Shown: positions 1 to 11,299, numbered from the stretch's first letter. The stretch is 47,778 bases of DNA from Gnetum montanum (GCA_015680685.1 MNCI01020964.1:98690-146467), one strand, 5' to 3'. Notes: a model not told the origin generated them from the sequence alone. Numbers and translations are program-made.

Positions 1-159
1 ATGGAGGATAAAAGTAAAATTGGGTATATACTCATTGAGATGAGTATATTCCACCCTATATTGTTGAGGAACTGGCTGATTTAGGTTATGCGTTTTAGAT
101 TGCCGACTGTTCTTTGTATGATCCCTAGGTGGTGTATTGCTCTTGTTAGAAGAAGACAT
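1..159 (-). CDS. gag: gag N-terminus of an Athila-like Ty3/gypsy element, cut by the window edge
   Basis: Reading leftward from an ATG at 159, 53 codons stay open to the window edge. The protein starts MSSSNKSNTPPRD and contains THLNEYIPNFTF. The same segment follows the PBS in elements A (17739) and B (31856), which have HLDEYVPNFTF-like sequence, so it is the amino end of the same gag family. Gag would be the structural protein of the virus-like particle. In this copy no stop interrupts the segment, whereas A and B carry a TAG at the position equivalent to codon 33. The ATG lies about 170 bases inside the PBS, as in the other copies. The rest of the element lies left of the window, so intactness cannot be judged. 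The homology is seen directly; the gag assignment rests on position and on the capsid-like region further along in element A. Confidence 0.7.
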   Translation of the reverse strand, partial: MSSSNKSNTPPRDHTKNSRQSKTHNLNQPVPQQYRVEYTHLNEYIPNFTFILH

Positions 160-326
160 TGTTATTTAATTCTGTGTGTTGATTAACCGTTATATAATTT
201 TTCTTTTAATTAACCCCTACAGTCATTCTGTTATTTAATTCTGTGTGTTAATTTTTCTATGTGTTCGTTTAAGCTCCCAATGATGTGAATGATCTCCTAT
301 GTTCTACTTAGCGCACAAACACTTAG

Positions 327-344
327 TCCCTGGCAACGGCGCCA
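327..344 (-). promoter_or_regulatory. Primer-binding site, tRNA-Asp type
   Basis: Read on the minus strand this is TGGCGCCGTTGCCAGGGA, one base after the LTR end. It matches the complement of a plant tRNA-Asp 3' end, the primer typical of Athila-type elements. It is the best preserved of the three PBSs in the window: A and B have TGGCACTGTTGCTAGGGA and TAGCACCATTGTTAGGGA, differing mainly by C-to-T or G-to-A changes. Confidence 0.85.
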
Positions 345-345
345 A

Positions 346-1180
346 TGATGAGTGCCGAGGTACCCCTACACTCAACCATACAAATATGAGCGTAACACGT
401 GCGATGTGGTCGAACTTCACAGACTAAGTGCCTACACACCTCATGGAACACTTAAGGTTAATTATTCGTTGTCTTCCCAGACTTACTTGTATTTGTCACG
501 GTGTATGGTTAAGTAAGTCTGAGGTATATGATTTTTATAGCTTTTTCCATTTTATCTCCTATGCTAGTGAGGTGAAGGGTTGAAGAGACTAATTACTAAC
601 TCTAACTAACTAACTAAGTCTAAATTAACCTAGCTTCAGCATCTGTTCCCACTTACCGTTCACACCCTGAACCAATGCAACCGTGGTTACCAAACGCTAG
701 TCGTTGCTGGGATCACCACGTGTAATGCATATGCTCGAAGCGGTCGTACTGAGGCACTTAACTAGGAGAGAAGGGTTGAGAGAGATTTAATTCCTAATAA
801 AGCATGTAAATGATAAATAGTAAATAACAATAAATAAAAGTCCTATTTAGCCTATTCCATGCACTGCAAGGTTTATCCAAGAAGTTTGTCTTTATTTCCG
901 TACACAAACATGTGTTCAGGTACAATATTTGCTCGAATAAAGATCTGTTCACTTTGGAGTTCCTACTGCGGGCACATGGAAATTAATCTATCTCTGGAGA
1001 GGTAAAACTGCCAGAGTTTCCCTAAGGGCTAAATCTAGATGAGAAAACAAGGGAGAGCTACCTCTTATTTATAGACTTGGCGACAGACCGCGATATTGTG
1101 ACTGTTGCGATATCGCGTATCGCATCCTTTGCGATATCATGTACGCGATATCGTGGCCCATGCGATATCACGTCCCATCA
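346..1180 (-). repeat. 5' LTR of the left Athila-like element
   Basis: The 835-bp repeat reads on the minus strand from TGATGGGACG to CACTCATCA, next to the PBS at 327-344. On the minus strand it has several GATATCGC-containing motifs in U3, a TATAAATA box (1066-1073 on the plus strand), a leader beginning near GAGGTAGCTC, the conserved block around the phrase TGCCCGCAGTAGGA, and a GGAAATAAAG polyadenylation-like signal. These blocks recur in the same order in the LTRs of element A. The internal part extends left out of the window, so this is the 5' LTR; the 3' LTR and target duplication cannot be seen. Confidence 0.88.
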
Positions 1181-1279
1181 AATATGCAAAGTCAAACTCA
1201 TCAAACATTGGTGGCTTTGTGTAAGATGTTCCCTCCATAGTTCACTCTTGAAAGTTGAAGCATGAACTTAAGAGTAGCA

Positions 1280-1292
1280 AGCTCTGATATCA
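1280..1292 (-). promoter_or_regulatory. Copia-type primer-binding site relic (tRNA-Met type)
   Basis: Read on the minus strand this is TGATATCAGAGCT, one base from the usual TGGTATCAGAGCT of Ty1/copia elements. It lies two bases inside a sequence whose plus-strand end is TGTGGATTG (1295), as expected for the CA end of a minus-strand LTR. What would be the internal part (to the left) is cut after about 100 bases by the gypsy LTR at 346-1180. Confidence 0.5.
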
Positions 1293-1294
1293 CT

Positions 1295-1670
1295 TGTGGA
1301 TTGACAACTTAGAAATTGGGGCTAAATAAGTTCCTTAATTAAGATTACACCAGCCACACAAACACACCAAATTTTATGTGGTTCCCCAACTTAGGTATGT
1401 TCACACTCGGCGGGTAGAATCTATGCACCCCTCTAAACTTTGTTTCTTTAAAAAATGTGGTTTAAAGGGCACCACACCCTGTACAAGCTCTGAGCTTTGA
1501 TCCAAAGTGTTTCATTATTATGAAACCACTTAACATTGCAAGGTCCTAACAAGCTTAGAATGTGGTTTGAAGTATCCCATAGCCTTTACAAAATTGAGCT
1601 AAGCTTTAGAGTGTTTTGATGTCGCAAAACCACTCAATTTCATAGGATCCTGACAAGCGGAATATTGATG
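1295..1670 (-). repeat. Probable copia LTR relic, minus strand
   Basis: The stretch begins TGTGGATTG beside a tRNA-Met-like PBS and contains the phrase TTATGTGGTTCCCCAACTTA, which resembles the block often found in plant copia LTRs. It includes an internal direct duplication (1456-1658). The far end is not defined; sequence up to about 2350 may belong to it. No second LTR is visible. Assignment rests on the PBS and general resemblance only. Confidence 0.4.
1456..1658 (+). repeat. Diverged tandem duplication of about 103 bp
   Basis: The unit at about 1456-1555 and the unit at about 1559-1658 both start AATGTGGTTT, keep an AGCTTT..AGTGTTT core, share AAACCACT, and end in AGG(A)TCCT(A/G)ACAAGC. 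The copies differ at many positions, so the duplication is old. Confidence 0.7.
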
Positions 1671-2846
1671 CCTTATCACAAAAAGCATGTAAACCCCAAG
1701 GAATGAATGTAACTAAATTTATAGATCCTTGTACTTAAAGCTCAGTACAAATGACAATCAAGTAAATGATGTTACAATGAGGAGCAAGAATAAAATTGCA
1801 TAGACTAGACAATGATATTTTTTTGTGAATCGTACTTGCACAATTCCCAAGATTTTGGCATCATTTTATAGCTTCAGAGTTTCCAAAAACTTCTCAGAAT
1901 TCATGCATTGTCTACCAAATGGCTAGTGTAGACATCTACTTTGAAGTTGGGATGTCTAAGTGAGATTGGCCTCAATGTAGGTGAGACGGACATCTACTAT
2001 CGCAAATAAAAGTTTGTTGTTTTTCTAAGACATCTCCTCAACTTTTGAACTTTGACTTATGAGGCTTTTTCCTGTCAATTTGCTTTCTTGGCAATCCTTT
2101 CAACATCTTCATTCAACTTATAGACTTCGTTTTCATCCATGCCCTCATCTTGCCTTTGTAGTTTTTATTTTGACATTTTACCGTAGATCTCCTTCGCTTG
2201 AGTTCTCACATCTCATTGTAGTATTCTTGTTCATGTCTAGCAAAATTATTATCTATGGCAAACATCCTATTTTCTCCATTTTCCTTAAGTTCTATTTTCT
2301 CCATTTTCCTTAACGTTTTAGCATACGAAAAGGTCAACATATATAATATAACTTATGTCTTGGAGCTTAAACACATGGTTTGAAACTTTGAACGTAAAAA
2401 GGAAACTTCCACATCACGTCCTTCATTTTGCCAAAATGAGTTCGAAACGTGCATAAAGAACTATGACGTAAGTGCTCGATGATTTCCTTTTCCAAATAAT
2501 ATTTGTTAACCAGCCAAAATTTAAAAGAAAAGAAAAACAAGAGGAAAACATGGCAGTCATTTGCCAAAAAGAAAAACCCCAGCTGCATTCTTGTGCCGCT
2601 GGGTGTTGAGCAATAGCTGTGCCAATGGATCAAATCGTTGATATTTTGAAAACAAAACAAATATAAAAAAGAAAATTGCAACACTCACCCAAGACAAGAA
2701 CATGGCCTATTTCCCATATCCAATAAGAGGGGAGATCCAAATGAAGGCAAATAAGTAACACGGGCAGGGGCAGCAGTTACGAGACATTATTACTATTATG
2801 ACGGTGAATTACTTTGCAAGCTAAGGTAAGATAGGGTAAGAAACTT
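1671..2846. other. Non-coding stretch upstream of the TM9SF gene
   Basis: AT-rich sequence with no frame that looks coding on either strand. No repeat family was recognised. It contains part of the upstream region of the TM9SF gene, and its left part may be the remainder of the copia LTR relic. Confidence 0.5.
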
Positions 2847-3140
2847 ATATACGTTATTGTTTTTGTGCTAGATTTATTGCCACGAGGTATGGGCTCCGGC
2901 CCCGCGGATGCGGTGCTTCTTTTAACTATAATTTAATCCGCACCCCTCTTCCACCCAGCCTTGCCTATAACGCAACTCCTCCTGTCTTAACTGCCTGTTT
3001 TCGACCTGAATCATCATCAGATTTTCGTCCCTGTTTTTGCAGCCGAAGAGCTACTTCTAGATGCAGTAGGAGAGATTTGAATCAGAGGAAATTTGTGTCT
3101 CGATCAGGGGTAGAATCAGAAGCTAAGGTCCTCGGTAGCA
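2847..3140 (+). promoter_or_regulatory. Putative core promoter and 5' leader of the TM9SF gene
   Basis: A TATA-like TTATATAC lies near 2847, about 290 bases before the start codon; a weaker candidate CCTATAAC lies near 2964. The leader from about 2940 is pyrimidine-rich (CACCCCTCTTCCACCCAG), as is common in plant 5' UTRs. A good 3' splice-site context, CTGTTTTTGCAG, ends near 3042, so a 5' UTR intron is possible. No transcript evidence is available, so the start site is a guess. Confidence 0.4.
3061..3069 (+). other. Minimal upstream ORF ATG-CAG-TAG
   Basis: A two-codon ORF lies 71 bases before the main ATG and out of its way. If it is in the leader, scanning ribosomes would meet it first. 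Its functional weight is unknown. Confidence 0.4.
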
Positions 3141-6100
3141 ATGGCGACCAAGGCCCTCTTGTGGCCTCTGCTTCTTCCGTTTCTGCTTCTCTGCGCCCCT
3201 GCCAATGCTTTCTATCTTCCTGGTGTTGCTCCTCAGGATTTTCAGAAGGTAAGGTTAAAAGGGTTCGATTTGTATGCTCTTCGATGTGATTTTGTGATAC
3301 TGCGTGGATTTGGGGTTGTGGGTTGGATCCGGAAGATCGCGTTTTGAGGTTTTTGTTTTGGGTTTCTTTGTTTTATGGACCGGATCTTGCTTTATTTGTA
3401 CCTTGGATGGTGGTTTGAAGGAATTAAATTCGGTTCGATATTTTTACGTTTCTTCTGATGTATAGATCTGCTAGGGTTTTGGTTTTAAGGTTTTGTGGAT
3501 TTAGCAGCGTATAAATGTGAGCGGTTTTCGTGGGTTTGTATGTTGATCTGGAAGGTGAGGTCTTATCAGAGTGCTCTCTATCGGTGCAGTTGTACATAAA
3601 ATCATAAATTTTAGGATTAATAGTTTGCATCAGTGTTTGTGCGATAGTTTTAAGAACGTTGCTTGCTGACTGATCAGGAGCAGCAGGAGTAGATCTGGCA
3701 AAAATGGGTAGTCTTTGGTCGTTTTCAGGAAGCTGAGGATCATGGAATGTAATTTCAAAATATATTGATATGGTGCAGTGAACTCGCAAATAGATTATTT
3801 CTGTTTTGTTGGTGGGAATAACTAACGGACTGTAGTCTCAACTACATTTATTGTCTATGACATGATCTGAGTGACAAATTGAAGCTGCATGTTTCGGGCT
3901 ATAGCTAATTATGTCTAACCATATGATTTGCTTTATGGTTCTCTCGAGACCTGATAGAACATTCGGTAATGCGTGCTAGCTTAAATGTATAGAGTTGTTG
4001 GAGTCGGGATTAGGATGGATGGATGTGGAGATCTAATGGTAGGATGTTTGGGTTTTGCATAAATTTTAATTTAGTTGCATTTTTCTGCCTTTCTGCATCC
4101 TTCTAATGAAGGACAACTGTCTGTTCCTGTTTGGCTGTTATACAAATTGACAATGGTAAATGTGCAGGTGTTTTAGAAGAAGTATCCTAGTCAAATTTAT
4201 AAAATATATGTTAGCTAATTTACAAGTTTCTTCTGTGCAGGCGTGTATGATTGATAGTTTCATTTGACTATTTGAATGTATATAGTACGGACCCTTTATC
4301 AGTTAGATCTCTGTTCTCTGGCATCTGTTATGAGAACTGAATGGTACACAGTCTGGTTTTTGGTTTTGATTAGATTCCTTTGAAATTCCAGGACATCTCA
4401 AATGGATCTTTTATTTTTCCTCATATGGCTTTTGTCTAATGGTATGATCTGTTTTGGCAAGTAATGTATCTGAAGACCTCAAATAATAATGGAAACTTAA
4501 TTTTTCAAGCTATAATATGTTATTTGGAAATGTGGATCTCTTAAATTTGCATTTGTCCGTTTCACGTGAAGGCTTCGGAAAGAGTTTATCTTATTTTCTT
4601 AGGATATAAACATAATGCTAGCATATTTAGGACTGAATTTTGAACTGCAAAGCATGCGTATACCTTTATATGCAGCTGTTTGGATCTCAGTTAATCTGAT
4701 TTATTTTATGTTTTTTCGCCAATTGATTCAGGGTGATTTGCTGCAAGTAAAAGTGAACAAGTTGACCTCAACAAAAACACAGCTTCCATATGATTTCTAT
4801 TATTTGCAGTATTGCCCGCCAGAGAAGATTGTCAACAGTGCTGAAAATCTGGGAGAAGTGCTACGCGGCGATCGGATTGAAAATTCCAAGTACATTGTGA
4901 GTGAATTTTGGTTAGATAAAAAAAATACACACACATTTCTTTAATCTGCTTCAATATATTTCTTATGTTATTTAAGAATTGAATTTCTGCTGCTATCTAA
5001 TTATCTTTATTTCAGTTTAAAATGAGAGAGGACAAGTTATGCAAAGTTGCGTGCAAGCAGACTCTGGATGCAAAGGCAGCTAAAAACTTCAAAGAAAAAA
5101 TAGATGATGAATATCGTGTGAACATGTAAGCTCATTGAAAATTATAAGTTTATTAGATATTTCTCTTCCTTTGAATCGTTGTATATTAAATCAGTTGGTT
5201 GTTTGGATTAGGATTCTGGACAACCTCCCAGTAGTGGTTGCTAGACAAAGAGCAGATGTAGCTACAGGGGCAGTTTCATACGAGCATGGTTATCGTGTTG
5301 GATTTAAAGCTAGTTACACAGGGGTAAGAATGACTCTGTGCATTGCAGGAAAGTTGTGGTAAGCTTGTGGTTTGTTTTGTAGTTATATTGGATTCTCTGT
5401 TGTCATGTTGCAGAGTACAGAAGAGAGATACTTCGTTCACAATCACCTAACTTTTGAAGTGAAATATCACAAGGATGCGGAGACTGATACTGCACGCATT
5501 GTTGGTTTTGAAGTCCTACCATACAGGTTCGGTTCTTCCTTTCATATATTCAATAAACTTTTTTGAGATGAGCATTCAGCTACATGCCATTGGAAAACTA
5601 TGATTTGCAATGTGTTTGCTTATTTTTTTTATTTTCTGAAAATTTCATTCTATTTTTATTTTTGCGACTGTTTTGCAGTGTAAAGCATGAGTACGAGTCA
5701 CCTTGGGATGAAGCTCACCCACGCCTTGTTACATGCAATGCCAACAATAAGAAATATATCTCTAGTAGCGATGCTCCCCAGGAAGTAGAGGAAGGGAAAG
5801 AGATAATATTTACGTATGATGTGAATTTTAAGGTTTGTTTACCCTGGATTGTATGCATTATAATGTTAAAGTTCACTTCATCTGCTGACTTCCCACCATT
5901 GATTTGATTCATTAACTTGCTACTTTTTTTTCCAGGAAAGTACTGTCAAGTGGGCATCACGATGGGATACATACCTTCTAATGACAGATGACCAAATCCA
6001 CTGGTTTTCTATCATAAACTCTTTGATGATTGTTTTGTTCCTTTCAGGGATGGTGGCTATGATCATGATGAGAACCCTGTATAGAGATATCTCTAAATAC

Positions 6101-7093
6101 AACCAGCTGGAAACACAAGATGAGGCACAAGAAGAGACAGGATGGAAGTTAGTACATGGAGATGTGTTCAGACCACCAGCCCATTCTAGCTTGTTGTGTG
6201 TGTATGTTGGAACTGGTGTACAGTTCTTTGGGATGACACTCGTGACAATGATTTTTGCCATGCTTGGTTTTCTCTCTCCTTCCAACCGAGGTGGATTGAT
6301 GACAGCTATGGTGTTATTGTGGGTGTTCATGGGATTGTTTGCTGGTTACTCCTCTGCAAGGCTTTACAAGATGTTCAAGGGAACAGATTGGAAGAAAACT
6401 ACACTTAAGACTGCGTTCATGTTCCCTGGTATTGTGTTTTGCATATTCTTTGTACTCAATGCGCTTATCTGGGGTGAGAAATCATCTGGTGCAGTGCCCT
6501 TTGGAACTATGTTTGCCCTTGTTTTCTTATGGTTTGGTATTTCTGTGCCTTTGGTCTTTGTTGGAAGTTATTTTGGCTACAAGAAACCACCGATTGAGGA
6601 CCCTGTAAAAACCAACAAGATTCCGCGTCAGATTCCCGAACAGGCCTGGTACATGCAGCCCATTTTCTCCATACTCATTGGTGGTATTCTACCTTTTGGG
6701 GCAGTCTTCATTGAGCTGTTTTTTATCCTCACTTCCATATGGCTCAACCAGTTCTACTACATCTTTGGCTTCCTGTTCATTGTCTTTGTCATCCTTATTG
6801 TCACTTGTGCAGAGATTACCATTGTTCTGTGCTATTTCCAGCTTTGCAGTGAAGATTATCATTGGTGGTGGAGATCATATCTGACCTCAGGATCTTCGGC
6901 ACTCTATCTACTTCTATATGCAATCTTCTATTTCTTCACGAAGTTGGAGATCACCAAACTGGTATCGGGCATCTTATACTTTGGATACATGACAATAATT
7001 TCATATGCATTCTTTGTGCTTACAGGAACAATTGGCTTCTATGCTTGTTTCTGGTTTGTGCGCAAAATATACTCATCTGTGAAGATTGACTAG
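3141..7093 (+). CDS. TM9SF: Transmembrane 9 superfamily (TM9SF/TMN, EMP70) protein
   Basis: Seven exons: 3141-3248, 4732-4896, 5016-5125, 5212-5323, 5414-5526, 5679-5832, 5936-7093. All introns are GT-AG and join in frame (intron lengths 1483, 119, 86, 90, 152, 103), giving 639 aa, the usual size of the larger plant TMN subgroup. Residues 1-23 are a signal peptide ending APANA before FYLPG. A lumenal domain follows, with the family motifs [14 protein letters not shown] and [15 protein letters not shown] (about 42-86). Exon 7 starts at residue 255 and encodes all nine membrane spans, the first at about 277-300 and the rest from about 350 to 630, with GDVFRPP between spans 1 and 2. The C-terminus is SSVKID: the final K-I-D is the KXD/E signal that keeps plant members in the Golgi through COPI. 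Family members act in membrane trafficking, membrane-protein sorting and cell adhesion. Nothing is missing or broken. Exon borders are inferred from splice motifs and protein continuity, without transcripts. Confidence 0.96.
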
Positions 7094-7830
7094 AATCAAG
7101 GGAAACAGGCCGGCTGCACGCGATGCCTTTAGGAACTAGAAACATGGAAACATTTCTGTTGTAGGTTCACCCTTGATGATTTGTTTTTTTGACATGCAAA
7201 CACAATTTCTCCTTTGCAAGAGAAGAGCTACTGGATCTAATTGGTCCTTGGAATGAAAATCAGAGCATTTTGGTAGTGAGGTACCACATTGATGGTAATA
7301 TGTAAGGGTTGTTATTCATTAGCCTTGGATTTGAACTTATGTCATAAATAACCAAGAATTCTTTCTTGCATTTATTTTTTAAATTGCAGCATGAATTTCT
7401 GGATTGATTAATGTAGCAACCAAATTGATGAAAATGCAAAGCAGCACTTGTTGCTGGAATGATTTGATGGTGTTTTTCTGTTTCCTGTTTCAAGTCATGT
7501 TTTATGCTATCTACTGTGTTTTTTGCTTTTGTTTTCAAAAGGATCATTACCATAGGCTCAATGCTTATACCACCAAGGTGGGGTTTTGGGGGGGTCAATG
7601 GATGAGAAAAAAGCGTAACCTTTTTCCTGTGGCTGTGAACCAGCTTCAAACCCGAAGTCTTATGAGAACCATGTACCTTACCATTACTTCCAAGTTTTAT
7701 GACTCTTTTTTAAAAGGTTAAAGTTAATTCTGTCGATAATCATCTTTGTTACCCATGCAAAACTGAGGACAAAACAGAGTTTTGCTTGCTTATTTTTGAG
7801 AATGAATAAAATTGCTTTTGTTTTAAGTCA
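7094..7830 (+). terminator. Probable 3' UTR and poly(A) region of the TM9SF gene
   Basis: After the stop at 7093 the sequence is T-rich with TTTTGT-type upstream elements. A canonical AATAAA is at 7805-7810. An earlier cleavage site using a weaker AATGAA near 7253 is equally possible; plant genes often use several sites. Confidence 0.4.
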
Positions 7831-8606
7831 TCGATCGACTACCCTATGGCATCACGATAGTTTACTGACCTTTTATGTTTTTTGTGTTCTTTTACGAAGG
7901 CAAGGATTAGCCTGTGAGCATTATTAATAGACGTGGGATTTTTCTTACGACTTTTCTTATGTATTGACCTGGGATACTGATTTTGAGTTGTGCAATTTTT
8001 ATGAAGTCAATATACTGTCAAGGATTGCGTTACGCTACACGTTTACCTGGTAGTGTGAGCTCTTGTGGGAAACATTGAAAGTGAATTCAATTTCGGTTGT
8101 CCGTCTTGGAGCTCCAAGATTCATATAATATTGGTTGCATGAGTCTTTCAATACACATGATAGTTTCTGGGTTTGATTTTAACTTGTTCTCTGACGGGTG
8201 CGGTGAAAGTTTAAGATAATGGTAACAAGCCTTGCAAGCCTTGCATAAATCAGTAGTAATGAGCTGATTTTTGTCTGAATGATGCTGGAGATGGATGCGG
8301 TAATATTCATTTGTGCGGTGGTGATGAATGCTTGATGTTTTCAGATTGAGTACCTGTTTGTTGCACTAAATTTATAAATTTTTTTTGGGGAAAGAGCTAG
8401 GGAGGAAGATTTGACGGGTGCGGTGAAATCATTAGCGCACTTGGCGTTCCAGGTATTTTAAAGCGGAAAGAGCACTCGTGTCAATCCCGACAAAGCTGGT
8501 TTAATGTTTATAAAAAACAGGTTTAAGTGAATCAAAATTTGGATGTTGTAAAATTGGTCCGCGGCAATGTGGTTGGTATGCGAATCATTAATTTTCTTAA
8601 AAAGAA

Positions 8607-8630
8607 TAGGGTAGGGTAGGGTAGGGTAGG
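8607..8630 (+). repeat. (TAGGG)n pentamer tract
   Basis: Four TAGGG units plus TAGG in perfect tandem. The unit is five bases, not the seven-base TTTAGGG of most plant telomeres, so it is a simple repeat. Confidence 0.9.
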
Positions 8631-8683
8631 TGGTAGCGATGCATCTGTGGTGTTGTATGTTTAGCCTTCACTTGGGTCGTAAG

Positions 8684-8846
8684 GTAGTATTTATACATAG
8701 CCGTTGTAATGTGGCAGTTAATAGATTTATTTGAAAAAAGGGGTTTTGTGGGATATTTAAGACTCTCTTCAGCGTAGCAGTGATGAACTTTAAGATAGTA
8801 TATACATAGTTGTTGCAATGTGGAAGTTAATAGAATCATCTGAAAA
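8684..8846 (+). repeat. Diverged duplication with a period of about 111 bp
   Basis: TAGTATTTATACATAGCCGT with a following AATGTGGCAGTTAATAG and TGAAAAA (8684-8737) recurs as TAGTATATACATAGTTGT, AATGTGGAAGTTAATAG and TGAAAAA (8795-8846). The intervening 57 bases are not repeated. Confidence 0.75.
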
Positions 8847-9138
8847 AGAGTTTTTGTAAGAAAAGGGGTTAAGCTGTGATTCACGTGGAGAGTAAAGGGA
8901 TGTTAGCAAGAATGGCCAAAGGATTAAACTTCAATGGATTCAAAATGTGGTTGAGAGATTTTTAGGACTTAAATGATATTGTTGGATGTTGTTTGGGGTG
9001 ATATGAGGTGAGATGAAAATACTTCTTTTTGTTAATAATTGTTAAAAGTGATAGTTTTCAGTTGGAAGAATTTTTTTTGTTGATGATTGTTAAAATGATA
9101 AAAATGATGAATTGATGATTTGCTCTTTGGAATTCTCT

Positions 9139-9202
9139 ACAAACTTATTGCTAGTTGTCACTAGATCAATACAAACTTATTGCTAATTGTCATTAGATCA
9201 AT
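9139..9202 (+). repeat. Tandem duplication, 32-bp unit
   Basis: Two adjacent copies, both starting ACAAACTTATTGCTA and ending AGATCAAT. They differ at a few positions, all between A and G or C and T. Confidence 0.9.
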
Positions 9203-11290
9203 ATTGAGTTGTAGAACAAGTAAATCATTTATGGTTGTTGTAGCTATGTGGTGTGATATGGTGAATCCTTTATTTTTTCTAAAACCTACAGTATCCATCC
9301 CTACTATTAGATTGATTGAAATCAATATCCTAAGGATAATATTGATTCTAGTTGTTGGAATCAATGCTGAGCGAGATGCCTTGGTTTGCAAACATCAAAC
9401 GCAAGAAACAAGATTGATTCAAGAATAAGTTAGCATCAATTGACCTCCAATTTTAGGGATAAGTTTGTGAGATACTAGACAATCAATCTTTAAGTTGATA
9501 TATGCAACATGATCTAACAGAGCATTCAATATGGATTTATGACATGCTTCAATAACATGAGTGTGAAACATGAGACAAATTAACAACACTTCAACCCTTA
9601 ATGGGGATTAGATTTGGAATATTGATGTCCAGAATTATTTGTGAATACAAAATGCATCAAACTTCTAAGCTATTCAAGCTTATAGCATTCAAATACTTCT
9701 TGAAATTATGTGAGGGGAGATTAAGAAAGGCTACAAAGGAGTTTCTTAAAACCTCTACAATTGAACATGAAACATTGATTCAAATATAAGAAATGCAAAT
9801 CCTCTAATATGCAAAGCTTCTATGTGAAGGAAGAGATGAAATTCTTGCTAGAATTAGAAATTCAAAATATCAAGACACCTTAAAATTAAACATCTAAAAC
9901 ATAGCTTTTTCATGTGTTAAGATATAACCAACATATATCCTTCAAATGCTTGTGAAAAACATGAGAAACATAAATGGAAACTTGTGAATTACTTGTGAGA
10001 AATTGTGAAAAATGGATGAGAGAATTGTAGGGATCTTAGCTTATTGTGAGAACAATCTGAGAAAGAAAAGAAAAGAAATGCACACAAGAAACTTTGAGAA
10101 CTACCAACACACTCCTCTTCTATTCACTTCCAAAATGATTCAAAGTGCTTTCATCAAGTTTTACATAGAAGGAGAAGACTCCTTATAACTTTTGAGTTTT
10201 CCTCACTTGGATGAGACTTACATGTGGGATCATTGGTCCCTTTACAATAGTGAAGTGTGCATACACACTAATACAATTTTTTTTTTTTAAAAAGGAACTT
10301 CAAAATTTGAACATTAAAACTATTTAATGACTCCTAACAGAAAACATAACATGACATCAACTTTGGAGATGACATGAGACATAATAGCAAGAGCAAAATT
10401 GATGGTCCATAAAGAATAAATCTCACACTATTTCTAACAAAGTTGTTTAGCTTTATGTTTAGCCTTCTCTAACTTTTAAGATACTATTGTACAATATAAT
10501 ATTCGTCATATTTGTTTTTATTTATTAGGATTTTATATAAATACTTATGCCATGGATAAAGTTTGATGTTTTTGTTAATTTATTCTTGAGAATTGAAATT
10601 GTCTAACTTTGTCACAATGGAAGAATATCTTTATTTGTCTTAGAACATGCCTTTAAGCTTGCATGGAGGATGTTGGTACTAAGGGTGCAACGCTTGTAAG
10701 GCAACCAAATGAGCTACAACTTATGCTTGTATTGTTTTCTTTCCTTATATACTTTTTATTGTATTCTTTTTTCCAATATATCATACTTGAGTTTTTTAAG
10801 GTTTGGAGGGATAGGGATCCCTAGCAAGTGTTGGACCAAAAAAGAAAAGAAAAGAATAATAATATTTAGAGTACAATGTATTAATAACCTAAAGGAGAGT
10901 CTAAATAAAAAGCCAAATAGTTTTGGGGATGTCTTTTCAGGTTTTAATTCTTACAACTAATCTTGAAAAACCTCTTCTCTAGGATAGAAAAAGGATTAGA
11001 CCCTTGTTTAAAAGCACGTTCGTGGATTTTCACTTCTTAATAAAGGGTTTTTTTGTAAAGAGAAGAAAACTCTCTTTAAAGACAAAAAAAGTATCAATTA
11101 GCAATAATGAACAAATAACAATAAAAGTTGAAAGCTTTTCCAACTTGAACCTTCAAAACAAAAAGAAATTAATACTGTAGGAAACAAATTAATTGCTCAA
11201 CTTTCACTAAAAGCTGTTTTGCTTAAAGCTTTAATTGAAAAGTGACATATTTGAGAATACGATATTTAACTCCTAAAGAAAAGTCATAGT
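9203..11290. other. AT-rich intergenic stretch, nothing identified
   Basis: No conserved domain is recognisable in any frame. A small hairpin around TATCCTAAGGATA (9326-9338) extends outward with a 3-base bulge to AATCAA/TTGATT. A T-run followed by an A-run lies near 10277-10298. The right end may include the 3' non-coding part of the LINE at about 11300-11935. Confidence 0.5.
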
Positions 11291-11299
11291 TATGCTTCT

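Larger units (their letters stand above)
7831..9138. other. Intergenic region with small local duplications
   Basis: No coding frame is convincing. A 17-mer TGACGGGTGCGGTGAAA occurs twice (8192-8208 and 8412-8428). A duplicated segment (8684-8846) and a pentamer tract (8607-8630) are listed separately. Confidence 0.6.

Noticed and set aside
5920-6330. Minus-strand 136-codon frame inside the TM9SF gene
   Set aside because: It is the reverse of conserved TM9SF exon 7 and the preceding intron; no independent support.
7404-7721. 105-codon frame downstream of the TM9SF gene
   Set aside because: Composition looks like a T-rich 3' UTR; no conserved motif, no splice support.
8607-8630. Interstitial telomere repeat
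   Set aside because: The unit is the pentamer TAGGG, not TTTAGGG, and only four to five copies are present; it is a simple repeat.
9319-9347. Rho-independent-type terminator or miRNA hairpin at TATCCTAAGGATA
   Set aside because: The stem is short with a bulge, in AT-rich DNA where such hairpins arise by chance; no longer foldback was found.
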